This document shows, one piece after another, positions 1-8,105 of a stretch of DNA of 64,000 nt. Made by a program: the position numbers and the translations under genes. Location of the stretch: the NCBI RefSeq assembly GCF_021655555.1, contig NZ_AP023086.1:620001-684000 (forward strand), given 5' to 3'. Below the pieces are notes generated by a model. That model was not told where the DNA came from. It saw nothing but the letters and a program-made list of their open reading frames with translations, and did no database searches. The DNA is from Marinagarivorans cellulosilyticus. Its GTDB lineage: Bacteria > Pseudomonadota > Gammaproteobacteria > Pseudomonadales > Cellvibrionaceae. Positions within the stretch are counted from its first letter, which is position 1, and the number at the start of each line of letters is the position of its first letter.

Positions 1-1
1 T

Positions 2-895
2 ATCGAGTGTAGCGATTGCACTTTAAGGGTTTGGGAATCTGGCTATCAATCTTGTGCGGATATTCAGCTTAGCGCCAGTGGTTTACACGATGGTAGCGGG
101 GCAGATACGCAGCCACCTGCACAAGTTCATAATTTTTCTGCTCAAGTAGCCGATAAAAATATTGCGCTAAGCTGGGAAAATCCAGACGAGGATTTTTACA
201 AAGTTATTATTTTTCAATCTGATACAGAGGTAATGTCCGCGCCAATTAATGGCAATAGTTACAATGCCGGTGACCAATGGGGCAGCGCTGTTGTGGTTTA
301 TTCCGGTAAAGCGAGTGATGTGGTTATCCCAGAACTTATGCGCAATACCGACTACTACTATAAAATTTTTACAGCGGATACAAGCTTGAATTATTCGGCA
401 GGCACAGCATTGCAGGCAACGACAACAGACTTAGGTAATAGCCAGCCCGAAGCGACGCTTACAGTTATGCAAAATAATGTTATTACCGCGCAAGCACTTA
501 CCGGTGCTGGCAATGTTTATGTACAAGCGGCAATTCACGACTTTGATGTGGATGATTTTCATACCTTGGATTGGAGTGCAACCGATTACCGGTTAATGGA
601 TGTTAATAGCGAGGAAGCAATGTTTGAATTTGACCCAAGCCAATTAATGCCCGGCGATTATGCCGTCACTTTAACCGTAACCGACAATGGCAATCCTCCT
701 TTTAGTGATACTCAAACAATTATGGTTAATGTTCAGCCTAGCGAGGTTAGCGCATCGAGTGAAGGCGCCGCTTTAGTTCCTGATGATAATGCTTCCGGTG
801 GTAGCGTGAGCCTTTTGAGTTTAATTTTTATGGCGCTGTTGTCTTTAGGGTGCGGTATTAAAGGTTTGATTGGTATTAATAAAGGGCAACTATAA
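2..895 (+). CDS. Secreted FnIII-type protein with C-terminal membrane anchor, 5'-truncated by window
   Basis: The reading frame is open from base 2, so the gene starts before the window; the ATG at 233 is internal. The visible part has a Cys-containing stretch at its start, then a fibronectin type III-like beta-sandwich (about codons 38-140), then a Ca-binding/cadherin-like segment with a DFDVDD acidic patch. The C-terminus has Ser-Gly-Gly, a hydrophobic helix (SLLSLIFMALLSLG) and a few basic residues, which resembles the GlyGly-CTERM tail processed by rhombosortase. The tail lacks the usual Arg cluster, so the sorting call is moderate. The protein is probably extracellular and surface-anchored; its catalytic part, if any, lies outside the window. 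An intrinsic terminator follows. Confidence 0.75.
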   Translation: MECSDCTLRVWESGYQSCADIQLSASGLHDGSGADTQPPAQVHNFSAQVADKNIALSWENPDEDFYKVIIFQSDTEVMSAPINGNSYNAGDQWGSAVVVYSGKASDVVIPELMRNTDYYYKIFTADTSLNYSAGTALQATTTDLGNSQPEATLTVMQNNVITAQALTGAGNVYVQAAIHDFDVDDFHTLDWSATDYRLMDVNSEEAMFEFDPSQLMPGDYAVTLTVTDNGNPPFSDTQTIMVNVQPSEVSASSEGAALVPDDNASGGSVSLLSLIFMALLSLGCGIKGLIGINKGQL

Positions 896-920
896 AATTA
901 AATAATCACCGTTGGAATGT

Positions 921-949
921 AAAAATCCGCCTTTACGGCGGATTTTTTA
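921..949. terminator. Bidirectional intrinsic terminator
   Basis: GC-rich hairpin AATCCGCC / GGCGGATT with a 5-nt loop, flanked by A-tract and T-tract. It sits between two convergent genes and can serve both. Confidence 0.85.
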
Positions 950-989
950 TGGGCGCTATTCGCGCGAGTGATAACTTACATTGGCTAAC

Positions 990-3014
990 TTAGTGGGGCG
1001 CGGGCACAGGGTCGTTAGCGTGCGGGTATACGTAGTCCATACCGCGGTTGGCTGCTGCCTTAGCGTGGCAGCTGGTACATGTTGGCGAAAGTGATGGCCC
1101 TTGTGATGTAATGCTGCTGGCATCGTTATTCAGAATAAACCACTCCCAATTGTTATTGGCTGGGTCGTAATCACCACCGCGTTTTACCATGGCAACAATT
1201 CGCGTTGTATTGCCTGTCGAATCAAAAACCTGTTTTACAAAAGTAGTGCCTACGGGGTATTGACCCTCTTTAAAAATATAGGGGCTAGCGTGGCCTTGCT
1301 TTTTGTAGGTTTTGCGATTGTGGCCACCGTGTACGGAGCCTGTGCCTTTTTCATCGCCAATTAATGGCCAGGTTTTAAAGTGTTTTAAATCGTGAATGGT
1401 TGTAGTGACTTCGCTGGGTTTTGTAAAACTATAATCAATGCCGGCGCTGCCTGTTGCTTTGGCATGGCATACATTGCAGGCGCCATTTTTTAATTCGGCA
1501 GAGCGCTTGCTAATTTTTCCTTCGTGCGTCAGTTCTAACCATTCCCAGCCGTTGTGGTCGGGGTTGAAGTTACCGCCGCGCTTAACCATGGCTAATACGC
1601 CGCCGGCATCTGCGAGTTTTTTAATGCCTTTGGTTGTGCTAAAGGTTTCCTTAATAATTACGCTGCCAATGGGGTAATAGGCATCGTGCAGCATTTTATG
1701 GGCTTTTTCATTTTGAAACACGGCGCGAACGTAATCGGGTTGTGCATTGCCGTGTGCTTCGCCAATAAAAGGGTTATGGTTGCCTAGCACGTAGTCTGCA
1801 AGGTGCCAATTCTTATAATTGCTAAAGGTCGCGTTACTGGCAATATATTCTGTTTTTTCGGCGTGTGAATTAAAAACGGCATCGCTGTGTTTGAATACAT
1901 GATCTATGCCTTTTTCACCTGTAGCTGCACTATGGCAAGCATTGCAATCGGTAAGGGCACCGCGCATCGATTCACCCGCGTCATTCACCACAACTTTAGA
2001 GGCATCGTGTGGGTCTAGGATAAAGTACTCCCAGTGCGCGCCTTCGGGATTGAATTTTCCGCCGCGCTTCACCATGGCAACGAGTTGTTCGACTTTGCCA
2101 TCTTTTGTGATTTCTTTAATCAGTGTTGTACCTGTGGGGTAGTGCATGTTGCCGTGCTTGTCGGGGTAAGCCAATCGTTGTTTTTGGAAGGTGCGGCGTA
2201 AGTCGGCGTTATCGATATGAGCCCAGCCGTCTAAATTCTGTGGGGTGGTGTTGTAATCAATTAATTCCCAGTTTTTATAGTCTTTAAAAATATGAGTATC
2301 TATCTCGTATTCGCTGCGGGCAAAGACAAAGTCGTTGCCTCCGTTACCGGCAAGCTCATGGCAAGATACACAGTTTTTGTCGGCTGGGCTTTGGCCTTGA
2401 GCCAAGACCGATTTTAAATCGTTGTCTAAAATAAACCATTCCCAACCTTCCGCATAATCGTAAGCGCTGCCACCGCGTTTCACCATGGCTAATAGCCCGC
2501 CGGTGGGTGCGAGTGTTTTTATCAAACCGTGTTCGCTATGGGCAAAAGTGAATGTCTCTTTAACGATAATAGAGCCAATCGCAAATTCGCTATCGCCTTT
2601 GCTTTGGTAAGCGGTAGCGTTCATAAAGGTTTTGCGCATGTAATCGTCGCTGTTACTCGCCTCGCCTAAATGTGCACCGCCGAGGTATGGGTGCGTTGCG
2701 CCAATGCTGTAATCCGTTTCATGCCAGTCGCTGTAACCTATAAAGTCGCTAATTACGGCTTTAAATTCGTGGGGGGCAGGCGTGCTACTGGAGTGCCCGT
2801 GGGACATCATTGAATGCGCTTCGCTGCTAGAGCTTGGCATCATACTCGATGAGTTTTGGTGCAACGCGCTGGAGGATGACATTGCCATGGACGAAGAGTC
2901 GCCCACACTAACGGTAATCGGTTTGCCGTCGCAAGCGACGATAGTGGAGGCGAGCAATGCCACGCTGGCTAATTTCGCCAATGGAGCTTTGCCTTTTATT
3001 GCAAAGTGCTTCAT
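990..3014 (-). CDS. Lipoprotein with four tandem cytochrome P460 domains (tetra-haem)
   Basis: 674 aa. An N-terminal lipoprotein signal ends at a TIVAC lipobox (Cys28). A Ser/Met/His-rich low-complexity linker follows (residues 38-82, with repeated SSS, MM and HxH). Four repeats then occupy roughly residues 84-235, 240-380, 385-535 and 540-674. Each carries the P460 signature order: GS/GT-(x)-I/F-V/I-KE, MVKRGG, WEWF/WEYF, then one CxxCH haem site (CVSCH at 215-219, then CNACH, CNVCH, CTSCH). Single-domain P460 proteins are c-type cytochromes acting on hydroxylamine/NO or as periplasmic redox partners. Four in one lipoprotein suggests an electron-conducting or multi-site periplasmic/outer-membrane cytochrome. 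The haem-Lys crosslink of true P460 cannot be judged by eye. It is divergent from the AraC-type regulator at 3271. Confidence 0.85.
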   Translation of the reverse strand: MKHFAIKGKAPLAKLASVALLASTIVACDGKPITVSVGDSSSMAMSSSSALHQNSSSMMPSSSSEAHSMMSHGHSSSTPAPHEFKAVISDFIGYSDWHETDYSIGATHPYLGGAHLGEASNSDDYMRKTFMNATAYQSKGDSEFAIGSIIVKETFTFAHSEHGLIKTLAPTGGLLAMVKRGGSAYDYAEGWEWFILDNDLKSVLAQGQSPADKNCVSCHELAGNGGNDFVFARSEYEIDTHIFKDYKNWELIDYNTTPQNLDGWAHIDNADLRRTFQKQRLAYPDKHGNMHYPTGTTLIKEITKDGKVEQLVAMVKRGGKFNPEGAHWEYFILDPHDASKVVVNDAGESMRGALTDCNACHSAATGEKGIDHVFKHSDAVFNSHAEKTEYIASNATFSNYKNWHLADYVLGNHNPFIGEAHGNAQPDYVRAVFQNEKAHKMLHDAYYPIGSVIIKETFSTTKGIKKLADAGGVLAMVKRGGNFNPDHNGWEWLELTHEGKISKRSAELKNGACNVCHAKATGSAGIDYSFTKPSEVTTTIHDLKHFKTWPLIGDEKGTGSVHGGHNRKTYKKQGHASPYIFKEGQYPVGTTFVKQVFDSTGNTTRIVAMVKRGGDYDPANNNWEWFILNNDASSITSQGPSLSPTCTSCHAKAAANRGMDYVYPHANDPVPAPH

Positions 3015-3270
3015 GTTTGAGTCCTTTTGGTGTGTGCGTGTAGTTTGTTACACGCGGGGCTTTCTATTTGTTGTATAAGCAAGCCAAATAACACGGGCTG
3101 TCAGCCTTATTGGCTACAGTTGTGTAACACCGCTGTTTCAGAGTTCCTCAATAAAAGCGTAATTTAATTTGGGGAGGGGGGGGCTGTTATACGGTTTGCG
3201 TTTTCAGGTGAGCTTCCCATGTATTATGCGCAAGCCTTTTATTTATCGACCTAAAACAAAATAGATCTTT

Positions 3271-4410
3271 ATGAATACACTGATTTTTAATGTTAACGAT
3301 CTCGCGTTACTGTTGTTAATTGCGCAAAGTGGCTTGTTAACGTTGATTTTATTACTGGTGCGGGAAAAGGCCGGAACAGGTAACGGCTTGTTGGCGGGCT
3401 TATTAATGGCTTTTGCATTACAGGCATTAGATACCTTGATGTACTGGAGCTTGCCGCTTAAAAGTGCAGTGGCTAGTGCGGGGGTATGGCCGTTTTGGTT
3501 ATTTAAGTGGGTGCCGTTTGTGCAGGGGCCGCTGTTGTATGCCTATGTGCGCACGCGTATTGCGGGAGATAGCCTGAGCTGGCGGCGCGACAGCAAGCAT
3601 TTTATACCGGTATTACTTTACCCATTATTAGTAGCTGTGATTTTTTGGCAGTTGCGTGGCGGTAATTTGGAGCAAGGCATTTATGCCTATGGCGCATGGT
3701 TCGCAAGCGAGGTTTTTATCCTGATGCTGTGGGGCTATAAAGTTAGCGCGCTAGCATACGGCGCGCGCTGCATTTGGTATTTGCGTCGTCATGCCAAGCA
3801 TTTAGAGCAAGCCTATTCTAACCCCGCGTTGGCCGAACCCACTTGGCTTTATATGGTGGTGGGTGGTTTTGTGGGCCTTTGGGCTTGGCATTTTATGGGA
3901 GGGCTTGCCGAACTATTGGCCTTACAGCAGCTAAGCCATGTGATGGGTGTGCTGGTGAATTATTTTAGTTTTGCTTTTATTACCAGCTTGGTGTTTTACA
4001 GCTTATTGAAATCACAAGTGGTAGCGCCACCGCTGGCCGCGCCCGAGGCAAGTATTCAACGACCTAACTTAAGTGATCAAAATGCCGCCAAGGCATTGCA
4101 AGTGTTGCTACAAGAACAAAGCTTATACCTTAATCCAGAGCTTACCGTCGAGGACCTTGCGCGGGCGGCTCGCATACCGGAGCGCCAAGTGTCACACCTT
4201 ATTAATACCTGCTTGGGTAAAAACTTTTTTGAATTTGTGAACGAGGCGCGGGTAGAGATGGCCAAGCGTTTACTGGTCGAGGGGGATTGGTCAATACAGC
4301 GTGTACTGGAAGAATCAGGCTTTAATAGCAAGGCGACGTTTAATCGCATATTTAAGCGCTATGTGACGCAAACGCCGAGCGATTACCGCCGACAGAATAA
4401 GGCTCCTTAA
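3271..4410 (+). CDS. Membrane-spanning AraC-family transcriptional regulator
   Basis: 379 aa. The N-terminal ~240 residues form about seven hydrophobic segments, with no soluble sensor. The C-terminal ~110 residues are an AraC/XylS double helix-turn-helix (EDLARAARIPERQVSHLIN for the first HTH; SIQRVLEESGFNSKATFNRIFKRY for the second, followed by TPSDYRR). This architecture occurs in marine gammaproteobacteria and Bacteroidetes, usually beside the regulated genes. The effector is probably sensed in the membrane (inference). Position suggests control of the divergent P460 gene or the downstream GH5 gene. No strong Shine-Dalgarno is seen before the ATG. Confidence 0.85.
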   Translation: MNTLIFNVNDLALLLLIAQSGLLTLILLLVREKAGTGNGLLAGLLMAFALQALDTLMYWSLPLKSAVASAGVWPFWLFKWVPFVQGPLLYAYVRTRIAGDSLSWRRDSKHFIPVLLYPLLVAVIFWQLRGGNLEQGIYAYGAWFASEVFILMLWGYKVSALAYGARCIWYLRRHAKHLEQAYSNPALAEPTWLYMVVGGFVGLWAWHFMGGLAELLALQQLSHVMGVLVNYFSFAFITSLVFYSLLKSQVVAPPLAAPEASIQRPNLSDQNAAKALQVLLQEQSLYLNPELTVEDLARAARIPERQVSHLINTCLGKNFFEFVNEARVEMAKRLLVEGDWSIQRVLEESGFNSKATFNRIFKRYVTQTPSDYRRQNKAP

Positions 4411-4572
4411 GGTCACGGTTGCTGCGCCGGGCGTGGGTTTGCGTAAGGCTCATTTCCCGAAACCGGCTTTGGGACGTACCGATTTACGAATTATTGCTTA
4501 CCGAGACGACAGTACAAGCAGGCTGCGTTAGCGTGGGCTACATTCTATAAATGCAGTATGTTGGGAGTCGTT

Positions 4573-6195
4573 ATGAGGTCGTCGGGGTTATTGTCTTTTG
4601 CCATATGTGTGTGTGCTGCAAGCCTAGTTGCTGGCTGTGGATCTGGGGGCGGCGGCACAGCTCCGCCGGTGCAAGTTTCGTCTGCGGCCTTGTCCTCCAG
4701 CCTAGCGGTTAGCTCGAGTAGCCGTATGAACTCTTCTAGCTCAAGCATTGCTGCTGTATCCAGCAGTAGCGCGCAAAGTAGTTCTGTGGCTATGGCTGAA
4801 TGCGCTTGGCAGAGCCAGCCATTAGAAGTGAGTAGCCATACCCAAGCTTACACGCTTGAGGCCGAAAACTTTGATGTGTGCGCAGGTTCGGTAAACGAGT
4901 TAGCCGGCGATGCCAATGAGACGGGTTACCGAGATACCTTTGTGGGGCTGCAAGCCGATGCCGGTGCTTCGAATGGATATTTTGTCGGGCAGACAGCCGC
5001 TGGTGAATACCTTGAATACACCTTGGATGTGGAGGCCGCTGGGCTTTATACATTAACCTATCAGGCCCGCGCTTTGGCAAATACCAACCCAGTTTTTGCT
5101 GTGACAGTTGATGGTGAAGCGGTGGCAGCTCCGGCTGTAAGTGCGCCCACATGGGCACAGGCGCAGGTTACAGATGTTTACTTTGGTGGTGGCCTGCATA
5201 CCTTGCGGGTGTCTTTTGAGCAAGGTGGTGCCGAGCTAGACTTTATTCGTTTGCAATCACAAGAGGCCGAAACAATCACGGCAGCCGATATTGTCGCCAA
5301 CATGGGCACCGGTTTGAATTTAGGTAATACTCTGGATGCGCCACGTGACGAAGACTGGGGCGCAACGCGTGAATCTAAGGCGTACTTTGAGGGTGTTAAA
5401 GCGGCGGGCTTTAGCCATGTGCGCATTCCTGTAACCTGGGATGGCTATACGGCAGATGCAGCCCCTTACACAATAGAAGCTGATTGGATGGCGCGTGTGG
5501 AGCAAGCTATTGATTGGGCGTTGGCCGAAGGCTTTTACGTGATAGTCAATGCGCACCACGAAATCTGGCTTAAAAATGGCTTTAATGCTCAAAAGCAGGC
5601 GCGCATTGAGGCTATATGGCAGCAGGTGGCAGAGCGTTTCAAAAACAAACCTAAGCGTTTGGTGTTTGAAATACTCAATGAGCCGCACGGCATGACTATT
5701 GAGCAAGTCGATGCCCTTAACCCTGTATTACTCGCAATTATGCGCCAGAGCAACCCAGACCGCGCGGTGGTATTTTCGGGCAGCGGGTTTACGCCTTATA
5801 CCGAGCTATTGGAAGCTAAAGTACCAGCGGGCACCCAGCTTATTGGCAACTTTCACAGTTATGATCCATGGGAATTTGCCGGGCAGTGCACGCGCGGTTG
5901 GGGTTCTAATGCCGATAAAGCCGAATTGCGGGCCATTTATCAAGCGGTAGCCGATTGGTCTGCCAGCCAGAACTTGCCTGCTACCGTAAACGAATTCGGT
6001 GCCGCCCATTTGGATTTCACAAAACCCGAAAACGTCTGTGATGCCGACGACCGCAAGGCTTATTTGCGCCACCATGTGGTATTGCAAAAAGAGTTTGGCA
6101 TCCCAGGTACTGCTTGGGATGACGATGGTTCTTTCCAAATTTATAAGCGCGCAAGTAATACTTGGGATGGTGCTTTGGAAAGCATAATTTTTTAG
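4573..6195 (+). CDS. GH5 endoglucanase-like lipoprotein with CBM6-like module
   Basis: 540 aa from the chosen start. An upstream in-frame ATG at 4558 exists, but GGGAG at 4563-4567 sits 5 nt before the ATG at 4573, giving a clean lipoprotein signal (SLVAGC, lipid Cys22). Order: poly-Ser linker (~35-75), CBM6-like beta-sandwich starting YTLEAENFD (~90-230), then a GH5 (beta/alpha)8 catalytic domain (~235-540) beginning NMGTGLNLGNTLDA. The acid/base Glu is in EILNEPHG (E370) and the nucleophile Glu in TVNEFGAAH (E474); conserved NAHHE and HSYDPW are also present. The family suggests beta-1,4-glucan hydrolysis (cellulose, beta-glucan or xyloglucan), but the substrate cannot be fixed from sequence. 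It is likely outer-membrane tethered. Confidence 0.9.
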   Translation: MRSSGLLSFAICVCAASLVAGCGSGGGGTAPPVQVSSAALSSSLAVSSSSRMNSSSSSIAAVSSSSAQSSSVAMAECAWQSQPLEVSSHTQAYTLEAENFDVCAGSVNELAGDANETGYRDTFVGLQADAGASNGYFVGQTAAGEYLEYTLDVEAAGLYTLTYQARALANTNPVFAVTVDGEAVAAPAVSAPTWAQAQVTDVYFGGGLHTLRVSFEQGGAELDFIRLQSQEAETITAADIVANMGTGLNLGNTLDAPRDEDWGATRESKAYFEGVKAAGFSHVRIPVTWDGYTADAAPYTIEADWMARVEQAIDWALAEGFYVIVNAHHEIWLKNGFNAQKQARIEAIWQQVAERFKNKPKRLVFEILNEPHGMTIEQVDALNPVLLAIMRQSNPDRAVVFSGSGFTPYTELLEAKVPAGTQLIGNFHSYDPWEFAGQCTRGWGSNADKAELRAIYQAVADWSASQNLPATVNEFGAAHLDFTKPENVCDADDRKAYLRHHVVLQKEFGIPGTAWDDDGSFQIYKRASNTWDGALESIIF

Positions 6196-6220
6196 CCCCG
6201 CTTTATTTTAAGTGCCCGGT

Positions 6221-6253
6221 AAAGGCTGCAACCGAGAGGTTGCGGCCTTTTTT
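6221..6253 (+). terminator. Intrinsic terminator of GH5 gene
   Basis: Stem AAAGGCTGCAACC / GGTTGCGGCCTTT (one G-T wobble) with a GAGA loop and a T-run, 25 nt after the stop codon. Confidence 0.9.
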
Positions 6254-6623
6254 GTGGGGCACTGGTACCGCTAAAACCGGCACCGACTTTATTAACGATG
6301 ATTGTGGTTATTTAAAAAACTATTCAGGTGGGGGCGAAACGAGGGGCACCCCAAAGGCGAATTGATTATTTTCTGGGCACTCGAGCGTCTGGAACGCTTG
6401 CGTAGTGACCAAGGACGGCTTGAGCGGCCCAGAAAATGATCAGTTTACCGACCTGTTTGAGCATGACTGAATAGTTACAACCTATCAAGGCGATAGCAGG
6501 GGCGTTGCGCGCTTTGCGGTATGCTACCAGCAATAATAAGTGGCACTCAACGGTGCTTGGGGCGCGACTACGGATAACAATAATGCGTAAACAATCAATA
6601 CGCAGCAAATAGGTAAGGGCAAT
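6254..6623. other. Intergenic region with a long imperfect inverted repeat
   Basis: No convincing gene. It contains inverted arms at 6364-6378 and 6427-6441 (15 nt, one mismatch) whose inner ends extend as a weaker palindrome, giving a hairpin of about 78 nt. The rest is unremarkable upstream DNA of the peroxidase gene. Confidence 0.5.
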
Positions 6624-7862
6624 ATGATGAAGCAAAAGGCGCGGTGGCTGAGTGCGCTATTAATGGTGTGTGGTGTGAGTGTAACCGACACAGTGTGGGC
6701 GGCTGATGAGGTTACCTCCAAATTACCCAAAGCGACCATTGGCAATATTCTATTTCACGATGCAAGGTTATCTAACCCCGCAGGGCAATCGTGTGCGACG
6801 TGCCATAAACCCGACCAAGCTTTCAGTGACCCAGGGAAAGCGGTGAGTGAGGGCGCGATAAAAGGCGTGTTTGGCAGCCGCAATACTCCCTCGCTGCTGT
6901 ATGCCAGTTTTGCAACAACCTTTGAGCGCCCAAAATATGAGAACGAATGGATGGGCGGTTTTTTTTGGGATGGGCGCGTGAATACCCTGCAAGAGCAAGC
7001 GCTGGGGCCGCTAATGAATCCTATTGAAATGAACAATAGTGTAGCGGGCTTGGCCAAAAAGCTACGCGCTACCGGTTACTACACCAACCTTAAGCAAGTT
7101 TATGGCGAAGCGCTGGATAAAGATGATCAGGCCTTGGTCGATGCGGCGGCAGATGCGTTGGCGGCCTTTCAGCAGAGCGAGCAGTTTCACCCGTTTACCT
7201 CAAAATTTGATTATGTCGAATTTGGTTTTGCGGAATTCACTGAGCAGGAAGCCAATGGCAAGCGTATTTTTAATGGCAAGGCGATGTGTATCGATTGCCA
7301 CACTGGCCGTTTTGGGCCTTTTCAGCTATTTACGCGCTATAAACACCACAATATTTTAGTGCCGCGCAACAAGGCGCTAGCGTTTTATGGCCAGCCCACA
7401 ACGGTAAATCCTTTGGGTCACGCTTTTGTTGATGGCGGCACGCAGGCTAACCCGCATTTAAGTGCAGAGGATAAGCTGCTTGCGCGCGGTTTATTCCGCA
7501 CCCCGTCACTGCGCAACACCGCAATCACGCCGCCTTATATGCACAACGGTGTTTTTAATACGCTGGAGGAAGTGGTTGATTTCTATAATGATATCGACAA
7601 ATTCGAGCCGGAAGTGGCCGATAATTCAAGCGGAATGTTAACGAGAAAACTCAACCTTACCGAACAGGAAAAGGCAGACCTAATCGCATTCTTAAAAACC
7701 ATGACCGACGGTTACGAGGCATCGCCGGAAACCTTCAAGGCCCTTCAAGCTAAACAAAAACAAATGAAAGAGCAGCTAGAGGCGCAGCAGGCCAAGTACT
7801 TAAAGGCTGAACAGGAACGCCTAAAGGCCGAAGAGGAGCGCTTAAAAGCCAGCGGTGGCTAA
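6624..7862 (+). CDS. Di-haem cytochrome c peroxidase / MauG family
   Basis: 412 aa with a Sec signal peptide (cleavage near VWA-AD). Two c-haem motifs are present: CATCH at residues 57-61 (high-spin N-terminal haem) and CIDCH at 222-226 (electron-transferring C-terminal haem). Family landmarks include FHDARLS, GSRNTPSLLY, FFWDGR and RTPSLRNTAITPPYMHNG. It should reduce H2O2 in the periplasm or act as a MauG-like oxidase. After the catalytic core (~residue 370) comes a 40-residue Lys/Glu/Gln-rich predicted helix (EQEKLKAE-type repeats) not usual in CcpA; it may be an oligomerisation or docking tail. AAGGGCAAT precedes two consecutive ATG codons. It is convergent with the GH30 gene, only 15 nt from that gene's original stop. 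Confidence 0.9.
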   Translation: MMKQKARWLSALLMVCGVSVTDTVWAADEVTSKLPKATIGNILFHDARLSNPAGQSCATCHKPDQAFSDPGKAVSEGAIKGVFGSRNTPSLLYASFATTFERPKYENEWMGGFFWDGRVNTLQEQALGPLMNPIEMNNSVAGLAKKLRATGYYTNLKQVYGEALDKDDQALVDAAADALAAFQQSEQFHPFTSKFDYVEFGFAEFTEQEANGKRIFNGKAMCIDCHTGRFGPFQLFTRYKHHNILVPRNKALAFYGQPTTVNPLGHAFVDGGTQANPHLSAEDKLLARGLFRTPSLRNTAITPPYMHNGVFNTLEEVVDFYNDIDKFEPEVADNSSGMLTRKLNLTEQEKADLIAFLKTMTDGYEASPETFKALQAKQKQMKEQLEAQQAKYLKAEQERLKAEEERLKASGG

Positions 7863-7877
7863 CCACGGCGGCGCGCG

Positions 7878-8105
7878 CTACTCCCAATCAAATGTTACGG
7901 CTGAACGGCCTGGCAGCGTGTATTCAAATTGTTGTGTTTGGCCGTTAACCCAAAACGACTGTTCATCACTTAGCGGGTTGTAAACCAGCAGCACCCGGCT
8001 GTTGTCGGGGTTTTGGAAGGCAACGTGGTGGAGGTTGCTATTGTCACTGCTGGAGGCAATGCGTTGGGCGTTGGCGTCTACAAATTTGGCCGCCTGCGCA
8101 ATGAT
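7878..8105 (-). pseudogene. 3' part of GH30 gene beyond an in-frame stop
   Basis: Directly after the TAA at 8106-8108 the same frame stays open for 75 codons to a TAG at 7878-7880. It encodes the missing GH30 C-terminal beta-domain: IIAQAAKFVDANAQRI, then HHVAFQNPDNSRVLLVYN, then LPGRSAVTFDW. The break falls in the conserved tyrosine pair (SY-stop-II, where relatives have YY), so a single base change (TAC/TAT to TAA) or a sequencing error explains it. Confidence 0.85.

Noticed and set aside
1438..2142. Plus-strand ORFs opposite the P460 gene
   Set aside because: They recur because the P460 repeats recur; no ribosome sites and no domains. Shadows.
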